From assembly GCA_900316505.1 (NCBI GenBank), contig ONDH01000022.1, positions 1 to 64,000 on the forward strand: DNA of 64,000 nucleotides, given 5' to 3'. Shown here piece after piece: positions 40,882 to 49,497 of the stretch (its first letter is position 1; every line of letters begins with the position of its first letter). This DNA comes from an uncultured Prevotellaceae bacterium (GTDB lineage Bacteria; Bacteroidota; Bacteroidia; Bacteroidales; Bacteroidaceae). A program made the translations under genes and the position numbers. The notes below the pieces were generated by a model, which did no database searches, was not told the DNA's origin, and saw only the letters and a list, made by a program, of their open reading frames with translations.

Positions 40882-42006
40882 TTATTTGCTTCCTTTCCTT
40901 CTGTTGCACTCTCTGCACAGCATCTGGCAGTTCTCAATCACAGTCCTGCCACCTTCACGCCAAGGGGTGATGTGGTCACCCTCCATGAACTCGAAGTCGA
41001 ACTCCTTGCCGCAGAGAGGACAGATGTGATGCTGCTGTTCCCACACCGCCAATTTGATGTCTTCTGGAAATGCACGGAGGTCGAGATAGTGCTCGTCACC
41101 CGTCAGCACATATGGAATGATGCCTGCTTGCTTTTGTATCTCGCTGTCACGCATCAAGGCTGAGATACGCTGTCCCAATGCGAGGGTGTCGAGAGTTTCA
41201 GAGCCATACTTGTCATAGAACAATGCCCAATCTAAGCCTTTCATGATGCGCTTGAACTTTTTCATGTCGAAGTTCGTGATAGCCCAATTCAGCACGTTCT
41301 GGAAATAGGTCCACAGATTGTTGGCATTGGGGTCGTGCTGATGGTCAGACATGTAGCCCACCACCGACTGCCGCTTGCCGTTGCGTGTCTCATGGTCAGC
41401 CATCCATTGGAGGGCTTGCTTAAGGAAGTCCTGACGGATAGGTGTGCCGTTCACCAAGTCTTTGCCCAATCGGTAGGCTCCGCAATTCGACTTGGAGAAG
41501 TGCCGTTTGGCATCGCTGACGAAAGGCCCTGCAAAGATAGCGTTGTTGATTTCCTGCTCGTTGAGCGGCTTGCCGGCAATGTTGATGGTCTTGAACCACT
41601 CCAGTTTCTCCGACGGTTCACCTTCGCACACATAGATGGTCAGGGGATAGTCGAGAATCTTCTTCTGGATGTCCTCTGGCTGGTTGAAGAAGTTCTTGAA
41701 GTCGATGGAGAACTTGCCATCCACATATTCACACAGCGAGAGTGTCCTTTGCTGTCCGTCCATCACTTCGTAGGGGCATTCGGCATCCTCGCTCCGCTTC
41801 ACCCAATACATCACGTTCAACGGATAGCCATGCAGCACGGTGTTGATGACTGCCTGCTGCTCCTTCTCGCTGTAGATGAACTCACGCTGATAAGGTGGAC
41901 GGATGTCGAGCCGACCATTATAACCACGAACGCCCTGTTCGTCATTGTTCACGTAACCACGGGTGATTTCACCCACAGTCACTTCTGTTCTCTTTATTGT
42001 CATCAT
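40882..42006 (-). CDS. DUF262 (GmrS-like) protein with C-terminal HNH nuclease
   Basis: This two-domain protein has 374 residues. The N-terminal DUF262/ParB-like NTP-binding domain shows PPYQREFIYSEKEQQ, then GYPLNVMYWV and the DGQQR motif (VMDGQQRTLSLCEY near residue 80). The C-terminal HNH endonuclease domain (about 325-370) has the zinc-finger pairs CPLCGKEF and CRECNRRKG and the catalytic DHITPW. The arrangement is that of type IV restriction or GmrSD-like defence proteins. Its ATG overlaps the methylase stop (ATGA), so the two are translationally coupled. Confidence 0.9.
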   Translation of the reverse strand: MMTIKRTEVTVGEITRGYVNNDEQGVRGYNGRLDIRPPYQREFIYSEKEQQAVINTVLHGYPLNVMYWVKRSEDAECPYEVMDGQQRTLSLCEYVDGKFSIDFKNFFNQPEDIQKKILDYPLTIYVCEGEPSEKLEWFKTINIAGKPLNEQEINNAIFAGPFVSDAKRHFSKSNCGAYRLGKDLVNGTPIRQDFLKQALQWMADHETRNGKRQSVVGYMSDHQHDPNANNLWTYFQNVLNWAITNFDMKKFKRIMKGLDWALFYDKYGSETLDTLALGQRISALMRDSEIQKQAGIIPYVLTGDEHYLDLRAFPEDIKLAVWEQQHHICPLCGKEFDFEFMEGDHITPWREGGRTVIENCQMLCRECNRRKGSK

Positions 42007-43133
42007 AAGGCTTTGGGGTGTTTATTGCGGATGATTATACGGGCATATACTTTATCGAGTCTATATCCTTCAGATGTTAGATATTTCCCATTGGGTTTTC
42101 TTACATACAAAAGAAAATCACGTTTATCCGATATAAACTCCTTTGTTTCTGGATTTCTAAATTTCTCATATTTCTTTTTGGGTGTGAAATTACCTTCGCC
42201 TATCCCCAATGTTACAATCTCAAATTGGTTGGGATTATACTTATCCATAAAGGTGATAGGGACACCCATTAGACCATCATAATCACAAGGAATGTCCGCT
42301 GTTTTACAAACCTCTATAGCATCGTAGTTATCATAAGTAGGGTATTCTCCAGGAGAATACTTACAAACCAAATCTATTTCTTCATTGCGTTTGGCAATCT
42401 CTATATTGGTAAACCAATTCACTCCAGAAACACGAATCATATCTTTTTTGTGATCACCTGCAGTCGCCACGTCTTCATATGGAGAAAAGAAATGAGCTGC
42501 ACCACCTTTGAATCCATATCCAAGCCAAACCTTGTTATCTTTAAGAAGAGGAAAGACCTCTTTGTACGTTATAGCATTCTGATGTCCTACAATTATAAAT
42601 TTTTTCTCATACTCCATCAATTGTCTAAGATATTCTCTAAACAGTGAGAAAGGTGGATTGGTCACCACAATATCTGCCTGCTTTAGCAATTCTATACATT
42701 CCGGGTCACGGAAATCGCCTGTTTGCAAAGTGGAAAGCACATTCTTGTCGTTCTGGAGTAGATAACGCACATCAGAAAGGTCAACAGCGCCATCACCATT
42801 CATGTCTTTCACTTCCGTAATCTCTACCTTATAAGCCTTTTTCTTGATTTCCGCCTCGTCATCCCAAGGCTCAAAACGGAGTAACAACTCGTTCCCTTGT
42901 ACAGGTGAACCATTGTAGCACGTACAAATCAGCTTCTTCAATCCCAACTGATTGAACCGCAGAGCAAAGTACTTAAAGAAGTTGCTTTCGTAAGGGTCAT
43001 CGCAGTTGCACAATACCACCTTGTCACGAAAGTGCGGCCAATAGTGCTGCAACTCCCTCTCGATGTCTGTCAACTGCGTATAAAACTCGTCTTTCTTGGC
43101 TGTCTTGGCAGCATTTAGATTCTTGTTAGCCAT
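42003..43133 (-). CDS. EcoRI-type adenine-specific DNA methyltransferase with dockerin-like motif
   Basis: This N6-adenine DNA methyltransferase of 376 residues is of the EcoRI-methylase family (PF13651). The start at 43133 gives MANKNLNAAKTAKKDEFYTQ, the family N-terminus; in-frame extension to 43313 is possible but unlike the family. The catalytic motif NPPF is at residues 159-162 (VVTNPPFSLFREY). Residues 110-126 read DMNGDGAVDLSDVRYLL, matching the calcium loop and start helix of a dockerin/EF-hand repeat, which is unexpected in a cytoplasmic methylase. No EcoRI nuclease is adjacent. The DUF262-HNH and GIY-YIG genes are co-transcribed instead. Confidence 0.9.
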   Translation of the reverse strand: MANKNLNAAKTAKKDEFYTQLTDIERELQHYWPHFRDKVVLCNCDDPYESNFFKYFALRFNQLGLKKLICTCYNGSPVQGNELLLRFEPWDDEAEIKKKAYKVEITEVKDMNGDGAVDLSDVRYLLQNDKNVLSTLQTGDFRDPECIELLKQADIVVTNPPFSLFREYLRQLMEYEKKFIIVGHQNAITYKEVFPLLKDNKVWLGYGFKGGAAHFFSPYEDVATAGDHKKDMIRVSGVNWFTNIEIAKRNEEIDLVCKYSPGEYPTYDNYDAIEVCKTADIPCDYDGLMGVPITFMDKYNPNQFEIVTLGIGEGNFTPKKKYEKFRNPETKEFISDKRDFLLYVRKPNGKYLTSEGYRLDKVYARIIIRNKHPKAL

Positions 43134-43428
43134 TGATTGATAATCTTTATGCACCCAACTATCAATCACGCCAAGACGCAAAAAAGCGTGATGCTCCATT
43201 GCGCATAGCAAGAGGCGGCGTCGGATGGAGCCTCTGTCTCGTTTATTGGATGCATCACGCTGTGCGTGTGCATCGCTATATACAACGAGAACAGAAGAAC
43301 CATTATAGTCCACCTGTCACATATTATTTCTGTGCTTGTTATACCTATAGAGTTTCCGACGCTCTTGGCTATGCGCGAAATAATAGCGAATGCTTCATTA
43401 TAGTCCGGATTTCTCCCCGAACCAATGG

Positions 43429-43459
43429 CAAAAGTACGAAGAATGTTTGGAACAACCAA
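43429..43459 (-). promoter_or_regulatory. promoter of methylase operon
   Basis: The minus strand has TACTTTTG (43429-43436), with TTGG about 20 nt upstream. The leader to 43133 would be about 290 nt. It contains a GCG-rich segment and an open frame on the minus strand (43166-43459, starting MVVPNILRTFAIGSGRNPDY) that I would not call a gene. The 425-bp gap between methylase and kinase (43134-43558) holds nothing else recognised. Confidence 0.5.
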
Positions 43460-43488
43460 GCGTTTTATAAAAGAAAAACATAAAATTA

Positions 43489-43519
43489 TTTGAGAATAAA
43501 GGATAAAGATGTATCTTTG
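43489..43519 (+). promoter_or_regulatory. promoter of polyvalent-type kinase
   Basis: TTTG (43489-43492), 19 nt, TATCTTTG (43512-43519): an exact consensus match. It rules out the in-frame ATG at 43490 and supports the start at 43559. Confidence 0.75.
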
Positions 43520-43558
43520 CAGGAAAAAGAAGGAAATGAATCAGAAAGCCAAAGAACT

Positions 43559-44344
43559 ATGGACGAAATGCAGCGCATCTACAATGCGATAGCCCATGAT
43601 GGCTTCGCCGATACCACTCTACAGACAATCAATAACTACGTAAACGATATATTATATGGAAGAAAAAACCTTCCTCGATTCACTATCGAAGAGCATGCAG
43701 GACTCTGCACGGCAGGTGAGGTTCTTATTGGGGCGTCCATCATCGCAAGCTACGCGACAGCAAGCTTTACAGCAGGTGGAGACGCTGCTGGCAGCCAAGA
43801 AAGCGGCCCAGCAAACTGGGAAATAGACGAACGGCAGGAGAAACTCATAGAACAATGGGCTAAGGCTGCTCGGTTGTGGGTGGAAGACTCTGAGCAAATC
43901 CTAACCAGAAGATATGGCCCTAAGATAGCGCAAGGAGCTGAAGCTAAGGTCTATTATCGTGAGGGTGACACTTCTGTGGTTAAGGAACGCACTTCAATTT
44001 ACTCAACCACCCAAAAGGCTCTTGATGCGATAGCCCTGCACAATTTTTTGTTTCCCGAAACAGCTATGCATGTGGTAGGGTTCACCCGTGACAGCGACAA
44101 CTTGATGCGTATGATACTTACCCAGCCGTATGTGCGTTGCCTGCGTTTAGCTACGAAAGAAGAAATAGACCTGATGGTTGCAGCAAAAGGATTCCATGAC
44201 AATTGGAATGGTCAGGGTGTGAATTATATTTCTGATCGACTTGCTCTTGAAGATATGCATCCAGCAAATGTTTTCATTGATGAAGTAACAGCTCGTCCCA
44301 TTTGTATTGATTGTATTGTAAAGTTCGTGCAGATCATCAAATAA
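43559..44344 (+). CDS. polyvalent-protein-type kinase-like protein
   Basis: This protein of 261 residues resembles the kinase-like domain found in phage and plasmid polyvalent proteins. Readable features are the loop QGAEAKVYYREGD, a following VVKER that may carry the ATP-binding Lys, the hinge region ILTQPYVRCL, a catalytic-loop equivalent LEDMHPANVFID (His, Asn) and a metal-loop equivalent PICIDCIVKF (Asp). The N-terminal third (residues 1-100) is family-specific and contains an Ala/Ser-rich stretch. It is divergent from the methylase operon, with back-to-back promoters about 50 bp apart, so joint control is plausible. Phosphotransfer has not been shown for these proteins as far as I know. 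Confidence 0.7.
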   Translation: MDEMQRIYNAIAHDGFADTTLQTINNYVNDILYGRKNLPRFTIEEHAGLCTAGEVLIGASIIASYATASFTAGGDAAGSQESGPANWEIDERQEKLIEQWAKAARLWVEDSEQILTRRYGPKIAQGAEAKVYYREGDTSVVKERTSIYSTTQKALDAIALHNFLFPETAMHVVGFTRDSDNLMRMILTQPYVRCLRLATKEEIDLMVAAKGFHDNWNGQGVNYISDRLALEDMHPANVFIDEVTARPICIDCIVKFVQIIK

Positions 44345-44510
44345 CTCAAGTTTCTGAAGTAGTTAAGTAGTCTGTAGTTAAGTAGTTAAGCCGATACTCA
44401 GGCTGGCGGGAATCTCATTTGCAAGGTAACGGCTTAACTCCTAAGCGTAGCGATAACTCCTTTAACTCCTAAACTCCTAAAGAAGTTGAGCACTTGCGAA
44501 ACTTGAATAA
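44341..44510. repeat. nested repeat, GTAGTTAAGTAGTTAA type, copy 1
   Basis: Tandem AGTAGTTAAGTAGT words are answered on the right by TAACTCCTTTAACTCCTAAA, around a centre with GGCTGGCGGGAATC and a GTTACC/GGTAAC-type word. The outer end is AAGTTGAGCACTTGCGAAAC. It matches 45283-45455 in direct orientation. Its right end forms the truncated 3' end of the Dam remnant. Confidence 0.8.
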
Positions 44511-44614
44511 TTGATAACCACCTTCCCAATTTTCGGAAACTTCTGCAACATGTGAAACAGCATCGCCCCTCCACCTACAAACGGCTCCACATAGGTGAAA
44601 TTCCACTTCACCAT
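44477..44614 (-). pseudogene. truncated D12-class adenine methylase (Dam) fragment
   Basis: The minus-strand frame encodes KWNFTYVEPFVGGGAMLFHM, then LQKFPKIGKVVIN. This is Dam-family motif I (FVGGG) and the following helix. In intact enzymes the N-terminal substrate motif precedes it and the sequence continues INDIN...DPPY. Here it changes abruptly after VVIN into YSSFASAQLL, which is the translation of the flanking repeat. Only about 35 residues remain, between two dispersed repeats (44341-44510 and 44637-44740). Confidence 0.7.
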
Positions 44615-44636
44615 ATCTTTTTCAGGGTTTGATATT

Positions 44637-44740
44637 GCAAAGTTACGATTAAGTGAGGACAATACAAAATGAAAGAAAAAGTTTTTTTTCATTTTTATTG
44701 TCGAGCATGAGTAGCTTCGGCGAAGCCAACGTTAGTGAAA
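44637..44740 (-). repeat. dispersed promoter-bearing repeat, copy 2
   Basis: This is the inverted counterpart of 14551-14656. On the minus strand it carries TTTG, a 19-nt spacer and TAACTTTG pointing into the Dam fragment. The distal part holds CTTCGGCGAAGCCAACGTT, a word also found at 14563, 46633 and 49570. Confidence 0.8.
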
Positions 44741-44799
44741 GCCGAACACACTACAAAATAAAAGAATGAAAAAACACGTCCAATCTGGTCAATCCACGT

Positions 44800-45030
44800 T
44801 CGAAAAAGTATTTCCGTGAATTTTCGTGTTATCTGTGTGACCCAACTAAGCCCAGAAGGGGCGCATATTTTCGTTCTTTTCGCGTTTTTCGATGTTTTCG
44901 CAATCAAAATCATTCAAAATATTTCCGTGAATATCTGTGGGTTCTGTGTGAGAAAAGTTTCTGAGGGAGCCTTGCGCGGCTCTAAGTAGTTCACACAGAA
45001 AGCACGGAAAGCACAGAAAGAACGCCTTGC
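44800..45030. repeat. TTTCCGTGAAT / CACAGAAAGCACGG repeats
   Basis: Two direct copies of ATTTCCGTGAAT followed by TCTGTGT words (about 44809 and 44919) face inverted CACACAGAAAGCACGGAAAG words at about 44992-45022. No gene is seen in 44741-45068. Confidence 0.6.
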
Positions 45031-45068
45031 ACGGCGCTACGCTGAAATGAAAGAATGAGAAAATGAAA

Positions 45069-45183
45069 GTTCTATGAGTGAGATATCATTGGGTGTATGG
45101 GTGAGATACCTCGACCTGTATGGGTGAGACACAGTTTGGTGTATGGGTGAGACACCTCAACAGCGGTGGGCGAGCAAAGAGGG
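45069..45183. repeat. 23-bp brick array D (four clear units)
   Basis: Units of 23 bp start at 45069, 45092, 45115 and 45138, and a decayed fifth is at 45161. The shared block is TATGGGTGAGAYAC (first unit TATGAGTGAGATAT). It resembles the TATATGAGTGAC block of array C unit 8. With array C it brackets the 37.7-45.2 kb accessory island. No gene is seen between 45184 and the esterase stop. Confidence 0.85.
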
Positions 45184-45282
45184 AGCAGCTGTATTATTTA
45201 GTGCCAAACTCCAATGGACCACCATGTGTAATATGAAACAAATTTGGATGAAAATGTATAACTCAACTTTGACTTCGTCGAG

Positions 45283-45454
45283 CTAAAGGTTCTGAAGTAG
45301 TTAAGTAGTCAGTAGTTAAGTAGTTAAGCCGTTACTCTGTCAATGGGAAGTCGCACGGCATCGGTAATGGCTTAACTCCTGTCCGTAGGACGAGCGTAGC
45401 GATAACTACTTAACTACTTAACTATAAAAAAGTTGAGTACAAGCGAAACTTGAG

Positions 45455-45455
<1 letters not shown>
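45283..45455. repeat. nested repeat, GTAGTTAAGTAGTTAA type, copy 2
   Basis: This direct copy of 44341-44510 is about 940 bp away. It starts TTCTGAAGTAGTTAAGTAGT, has TAACTACTTAACTACTTAAC on the right, and ends AAGCGAAACTTGAG. It abuts the stop codon of the esterase gene. Confidence 0.8.
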
Positions 45456-46474
<1,019 letters not shown>

Positions 46475-46535
46475 TTAAGTTTCCAAGTTTTATTTATTTG
46501 AAGTTAATGAAGTTACCGAAGTGAGCGCTGCGCTT

Positions 46536-46598
46536 AGTTGACAGTTGACAGTTGACAGTTGAGAGTTTAGGGTTTAGAGTGGAGAGTTTAGAGTGGAG
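46536..46598. repeat. heptanucleotide tandem repeat (AGTTGAC/AGTTTAG/AGTGGAG)
   Basis: Nine contiguous 7-bp units occur: three AGTTGAC, one AGTTGAG, then AGTTTAG, GGTTTAG, AGTGGAG, AGTTTAG, AGTGGAG. The core CCCCGCATGGC follows at 46605, and an outer shell GAGCGCTGCGCT/GAGCGCAGCGAT encloses the region 46521-46730. The 317-bp gap (46454-46770) contains only such repeats. Confidence 0.85.
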
Positions 46599-46632
46599 AG
46601 TCACACCCCGCATGGCAATTCCTCATTCCTAA

Positions 46633-46698
46633 TTGGCTTCGCCGAAGATGCTCACGCTCGGCATAGTTCAAACAAGCTTGACCTCTGCACTCGCTCAA
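46633..46698. repeat. 67-bp repeat, copy 1 (inverted with 49521-49587)
   Basis: It starts TTGGCTTCGCCGAAGATGCT, contains CACGCTCGGCATAGTT and AAACAAGCTTG, and ends GCACTCGCTCAA. It differs from the reverse complement of 49521-49587 at about three positions. Confidence 0.85.
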
Positions 46699-46770
46699 CC
46701 GACTTCGATTACTTCGAGCGCAGCGATAACTCCCGAAAGTTAAGTCAATTCTCAATTCAAAAAGGGCCGA

Positions 46771-47142
46771 TCATTTCCAGAACACGAAATATACTGCTGC
46801 CACAAGACAGAGGAAGGCGGCTGCATGGTTCCAATGGAGGTGTTCGCCTTGGAACATGAGGGAGGCGATGATGGTAAAGACGGTGAGGGAGACGACCTCC
46901 TGAATCACTTTCAACTGCACCAACGAGTAGGGACCGCCATTGCCCACAAAGCCCAGTTTGTTGGCAGGCACCTGCAACGAATACTCGAAGAACGCGATGC
47001 CCCATGAGAAGACAATCACCAGCCACAGAGGCCAACTGTTGGAAATGTTCATCTGTTGCAGTTTCAGATGCCCGTACCATGCCAGCGTCATAAAGATGTT
47101 ACTGCCGATGAGCAGCAATATCGTGTAAAGTCCATTCATCAT
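46771..47142 (-). CDS. DMT-type DUF486 membrane protein
   Basis: This is a membrane protein of 123 residues of the DUF486 family, a half-size relative of drug/metabolite transporters. Four hydrophobic helices are visible (GLYTILLLIGSNIFMTLAWY, WPLWLVIVFSWGIAFFEY, VIQEVVSLTVFTIIASLMF, AAAFLCLVAAVYFVFW). The signature FEYSLQVPANKLGF lies in the middle. The start at 47142 was chosen over upstream codons because family members begin at MNGLYT. It probably acts as a dimer; the substrate is unknown. Confidence 0.87.
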   Translation of the reverse strand: MMNGLYTILLLIGSNIFMTLAWYGHLKLQQMNISNSWPLWLVIVFSWGIAFFEYSLQVPANKLGFVGNGGPYSLVQLKVIQEVVSLTVFTIIASLMFQGEHLHWNHAAAFLCLVAAVYFVFWK

Positions 47143-47241
47143 AATCGTTTTCAATTTTGCTGCGAAGGTACGGCTTTTTTTCAAAAAAATGATGTCAATT
47201 AAATCTTTTTTGTCAACTTTGCGTCTTGTTAGTAGATTACA

Positions 47242-47763
47242 TTGATAAATCATCAAGCAATGAACGAGGAAACGGAACAGTTACTGTCAGAATTAGAGAG
47301 GATTGTCGTGGAGCGGCAAGACTGGCTTTTCCGTTTTGCTTATATGCGAATCGGTGTGAGGGAAGATGCAGAGGATGTGGTGCAAGAGGTGCTGCTGAAC
47401 GTGTTCCGGCGATTGAGGGAGAAGATGCATGTGGAGAGTCTGGAGCAGTATGTCATCCGTTCCATCAGCAATGCCTGCAATGACTACTTCCGACGAAAAC
47501 CGCTCAGCATCGTTCCACTCGACAAAGCAGAGCAAGTACCCGTCCATGAAGGCGACAGACAGATACATGAGGAGTTTGTGAGAATCAACAAATTGCTGGA
47601 TACGCTGCCTCAGGAACAATCGGAAATCGTGCGACTGAAATGCTACGACGACCTGACCTTCAAACAAATAGCAGAATTGCAAGGCATTCCAGAGGCGACA
47701 GCGAAATCGAGATACCGATACGCCATCATGCACTTAAAGAGTAAGATGAGAGTTGACAGTTGA
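47242..47763 (+). CDS. ECF-type sigma-70 factor, cassette 1
   Basis: This ECF sigma factor of 173 residues (or 167 if it starts at the ATG at 47260) has region 2 as WLFRFAYMRIGVREDAEDVVQEVLL and YVIRSISNACNDYFR, and region 4 as LPQEQSEIVRLKCYDDLTFKQIAEL with helix-turn-helix IPEATAKSRYRYAIMHLK. The last residues (RVDS and the stop) are encoded by a heptanucleotide repeat that continues downstream. It leads a three-gene cassette with a membrane protein and a lipoprotein. Confidence 0.9.
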   Translation: MINHQAMNEETEQLLSELERIVVERQDWLFRFAYMRIGVREDAEDVVQEVLLNVFRRLREKMHVESLEQYVIRSISNACNDYFRRKPLSIVPLDKAEQVPVHEGDRQIHEEFVRINKLLDTLPQEQSEIVRLKCYDDLTFKQIAELQGIPEATAKSRYRYAIMHLKSKMRVDS

Positions 47764-47786
47764 CAGTTGAGAGTTGAAAATTGACC
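47752..47786. repeat. heptanucleotide repeat forming the sigma gene 3' end
   Basis: AGTTGAC, AGTTGAC, AGTTGAG, AGTTGAA and AATTGAC units in series. The stop codon TGA of the sigma gene lies inside the second unit. Confidence 0.8.
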
Positions 47787-47881
47787 AATTTCTAAATTAC
47801 CAAATAAATTGTACATCGTAAATTGTCAAATTGTAAATGCTTTCTTACAACATACAAAACTTCAATCAAGTATTGAACGAT

Positions 47882-48292
47882 ATGAATAACGAGAATATCA
47901 ACCTCCCCGAGGAGGACTTCAACGAAGGGTTGGAGGACATCGAGCAGATGCTCAAACCCCAATGCGAGTTCAAGGCATCAGACACCTTGAAGGACGAGGT
48001 GCTGGCTCAGGCAAGGGAGGAAGTGAAGCCTCAACGCAAGGTCAACCTATGGCCTTGGGTGGCTGCTGCCTGTGTGGTCGGATTTGCGATGTTGTGGTTC
48101 ACACCACCAGAGGAGAAGAAAGCAGACGCAGCGCTCCATGCCCATCTGGTCAGTGCCTATCATACAAAGCATCAGCGCATGGTATCTAACCAGATGGATG
48201 CACGCGAATCATTCGAAGACATCGAACGGAGATTGAGGATCGAAGGAGCGCAACTGAAAGAAGAATTCAAAATGTCAAATCAAATCTATTAA
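47882..48292 (+). CDS. single-pass membrane protein, putative anti-sigma factor
   Basis: This protein of 136 residues has an acidic N-terminal cytoplasmic part (MNNENINLPEEDFNEGLEDI), one TM segment (LWPWVAAACVVGFAMLWFTP) and a charged C-terminal part ending in helix RLRIEGAQLKEEFK. The start at 47882 follows the sigma gene by about 120 bp. The TM motif LWP-VAAACV-FTPP is shared with the protein at 55740, so they are paralogues. No zinc (ZAS) motif is present. An anti-sigma role is inferred from size, topology and position. Confidence 0.7.
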   Translation: MNNENINLPEEDFNEGLEDIEQMLKPQCEFKASDTLKDEVLAQAREEVKPQRKVNLWPWVAAACVVGFAMLWFTPPEEKKADAALHAHLVSAYHTKHQRMVSNQMDARESFEDIERRLRIEGAQLKEEFKMSNQIY

Positions 48293-48303
48293 CTCAAGAA
48301 ACA

Positions 48304-49497
48304 ATGAAAAAGATTATATTCATGGCTGCACTCTTGGTCAGTGTGTATGCCTGCAAAAACGAAACTACCAACGACAATCTGCCTATGCCATCCACCTTCC
48401 CAGAACTCTTTGATGGTTTGCTTCAACAGGGGGGACATTTGCATGTGGACATCTATAGTGACGATTCTGTTCGCACCGATTATCTTTACGATTGGTTCGA
48501 CCTCTATCAGGACAAACGGACATTCTATGTGGATATGGATACAACCCTGATTGACGGAGCCCATCTTAACGACTCCATTGCTGACATGGTGGCTGAAATG
48601 AGAGCCGTAGAAGACAGTGTGGCAAGAACTGAGATGATGATTCGCGATTATGCCCAAAAGGGGGTGCAGCACTTGGAGGAGAAGTACATTCACCAATCTG
48701 CCAAGTACTACAAATTCGAGAGCCATCTCAACGGAAAGGATTCCATCGAGTTTGTCATTGCCACCAAGGAGCTGACCGATTCACTTCCCGAAGACTGCAA
48801 GAAGGATGATTTCAGAGAGAGTTTCAGATATTATCCTGAATTCCTCCACTATTTTTATACACATAAAACAAACGGAGATAATTACGTGAGCTTAACTTAC
48901 CATCGCGAAGAACGTGTCAAAGGCAAGAAAGCCACCAATGAAGATGAGATTCGCAAGTTGTTGCTTGATTACATCGCTAAACAAAAGGGAACAAAGGAAT
49001 ATCATGTTCAGTATCTGATAGACGAGGGAAAGGATTTCGATCAGTCTGCCATCACCTTCCATTCACGCAAGAACAAAGAAAAGGTGCATGTGGAGGGAAC
49101 GCTTTATGTGCTTCCTGGCACGGGCAAGGAAAAAATCAGGAATGTGGAGGAATTGCGTTCCATGTTGAAGGAATTCACAACCACCCACTATGCCGGGTAT
49201 TTGAATTATCATTATGTGGACAAAACTTTTGACATGACGGAATGTGACCGGTACACGAGTCAACTGATGGAATTGACCATCGGTGATGAACGCCCATGGG
49301 ATAGCGTCGCCAATTTGTTCCATGTGCAGATAGGAAACTACTGGAAGGGGGAAGGTCTCAAAATCCTCATGCTGAAGCCCATCAACAGTTCTTACTTCAT
49401 GCCCAGACTCGAATGGATGGAAATAAAGAGCATCCACAACAATGAGATTGAATGGCTGCCCGGATATGAAGGAGGTTATTTGCACACAAGAGAGTGA
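48304..49497 (+). CDS. lipoprotein of unknown function, ECF cassette 1
   Basis: This predicted lipoprotein of 397 residues (FMAALLVSVYAC, lipobox VYAC) is the third gene of the sigma cassette, starting 11 bp after the putative anti-sigma gene. The sequence is acidic and mixed alpha/beta, with strings such as HLHVDIYSDDSVRTDYLYDW and LTYHREERVKGKKATNEDEI. I do not recognise a family. Association with an ECF pair suggests an envelope sensor or a target of the sigma factor. Confidence 0.75.
   Translation: MKKIIFMAALLVSVYACKNETTNDNLPMPSTFPELFDGLLQQGGHLHVDIYSDDSVRTDYLYDWFDLYQDKRTFYVDMDTTLIDGAHLNDSIADMVAEMRAVEDSVARTEMMIRDYAQKGVQHLEEKYIHQSAKYYKFESHLNGKDSIEFVIATKELTDSLPEDCKKDDFRESFRYYPEFLHYFYTHKTNGDNYVSLTYHREERVKGKKATNEDEIRKLLLDYIAKQKGTKEYHVQYLIDEGKDFDQSAITFHSRKNKEKVHVEGTLYVLPGTGKEKIRNVEELRSMLKEFTTTHYAGYLNYHYVDKTFDMTECDRYTSQLMELTIGDERPWDSVANLFHVQIGNYWKGEGLKILMLKPINSSYFMPRLEWMEIKSIHNNEIEWLPGYEGGYLHTRE

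Noticed and set aside
43166..43459. Minus-strand open frame starting MVVPNILRTFAIGSGRNPDY in the methylase leader
   Set aside because: Its start lies upstream of the predicted transcript start, it overlaps the methylase leader in another frame, and it has no ribosome-binding site. It might be part of a repeated leader sequence but is not supported as a gene.
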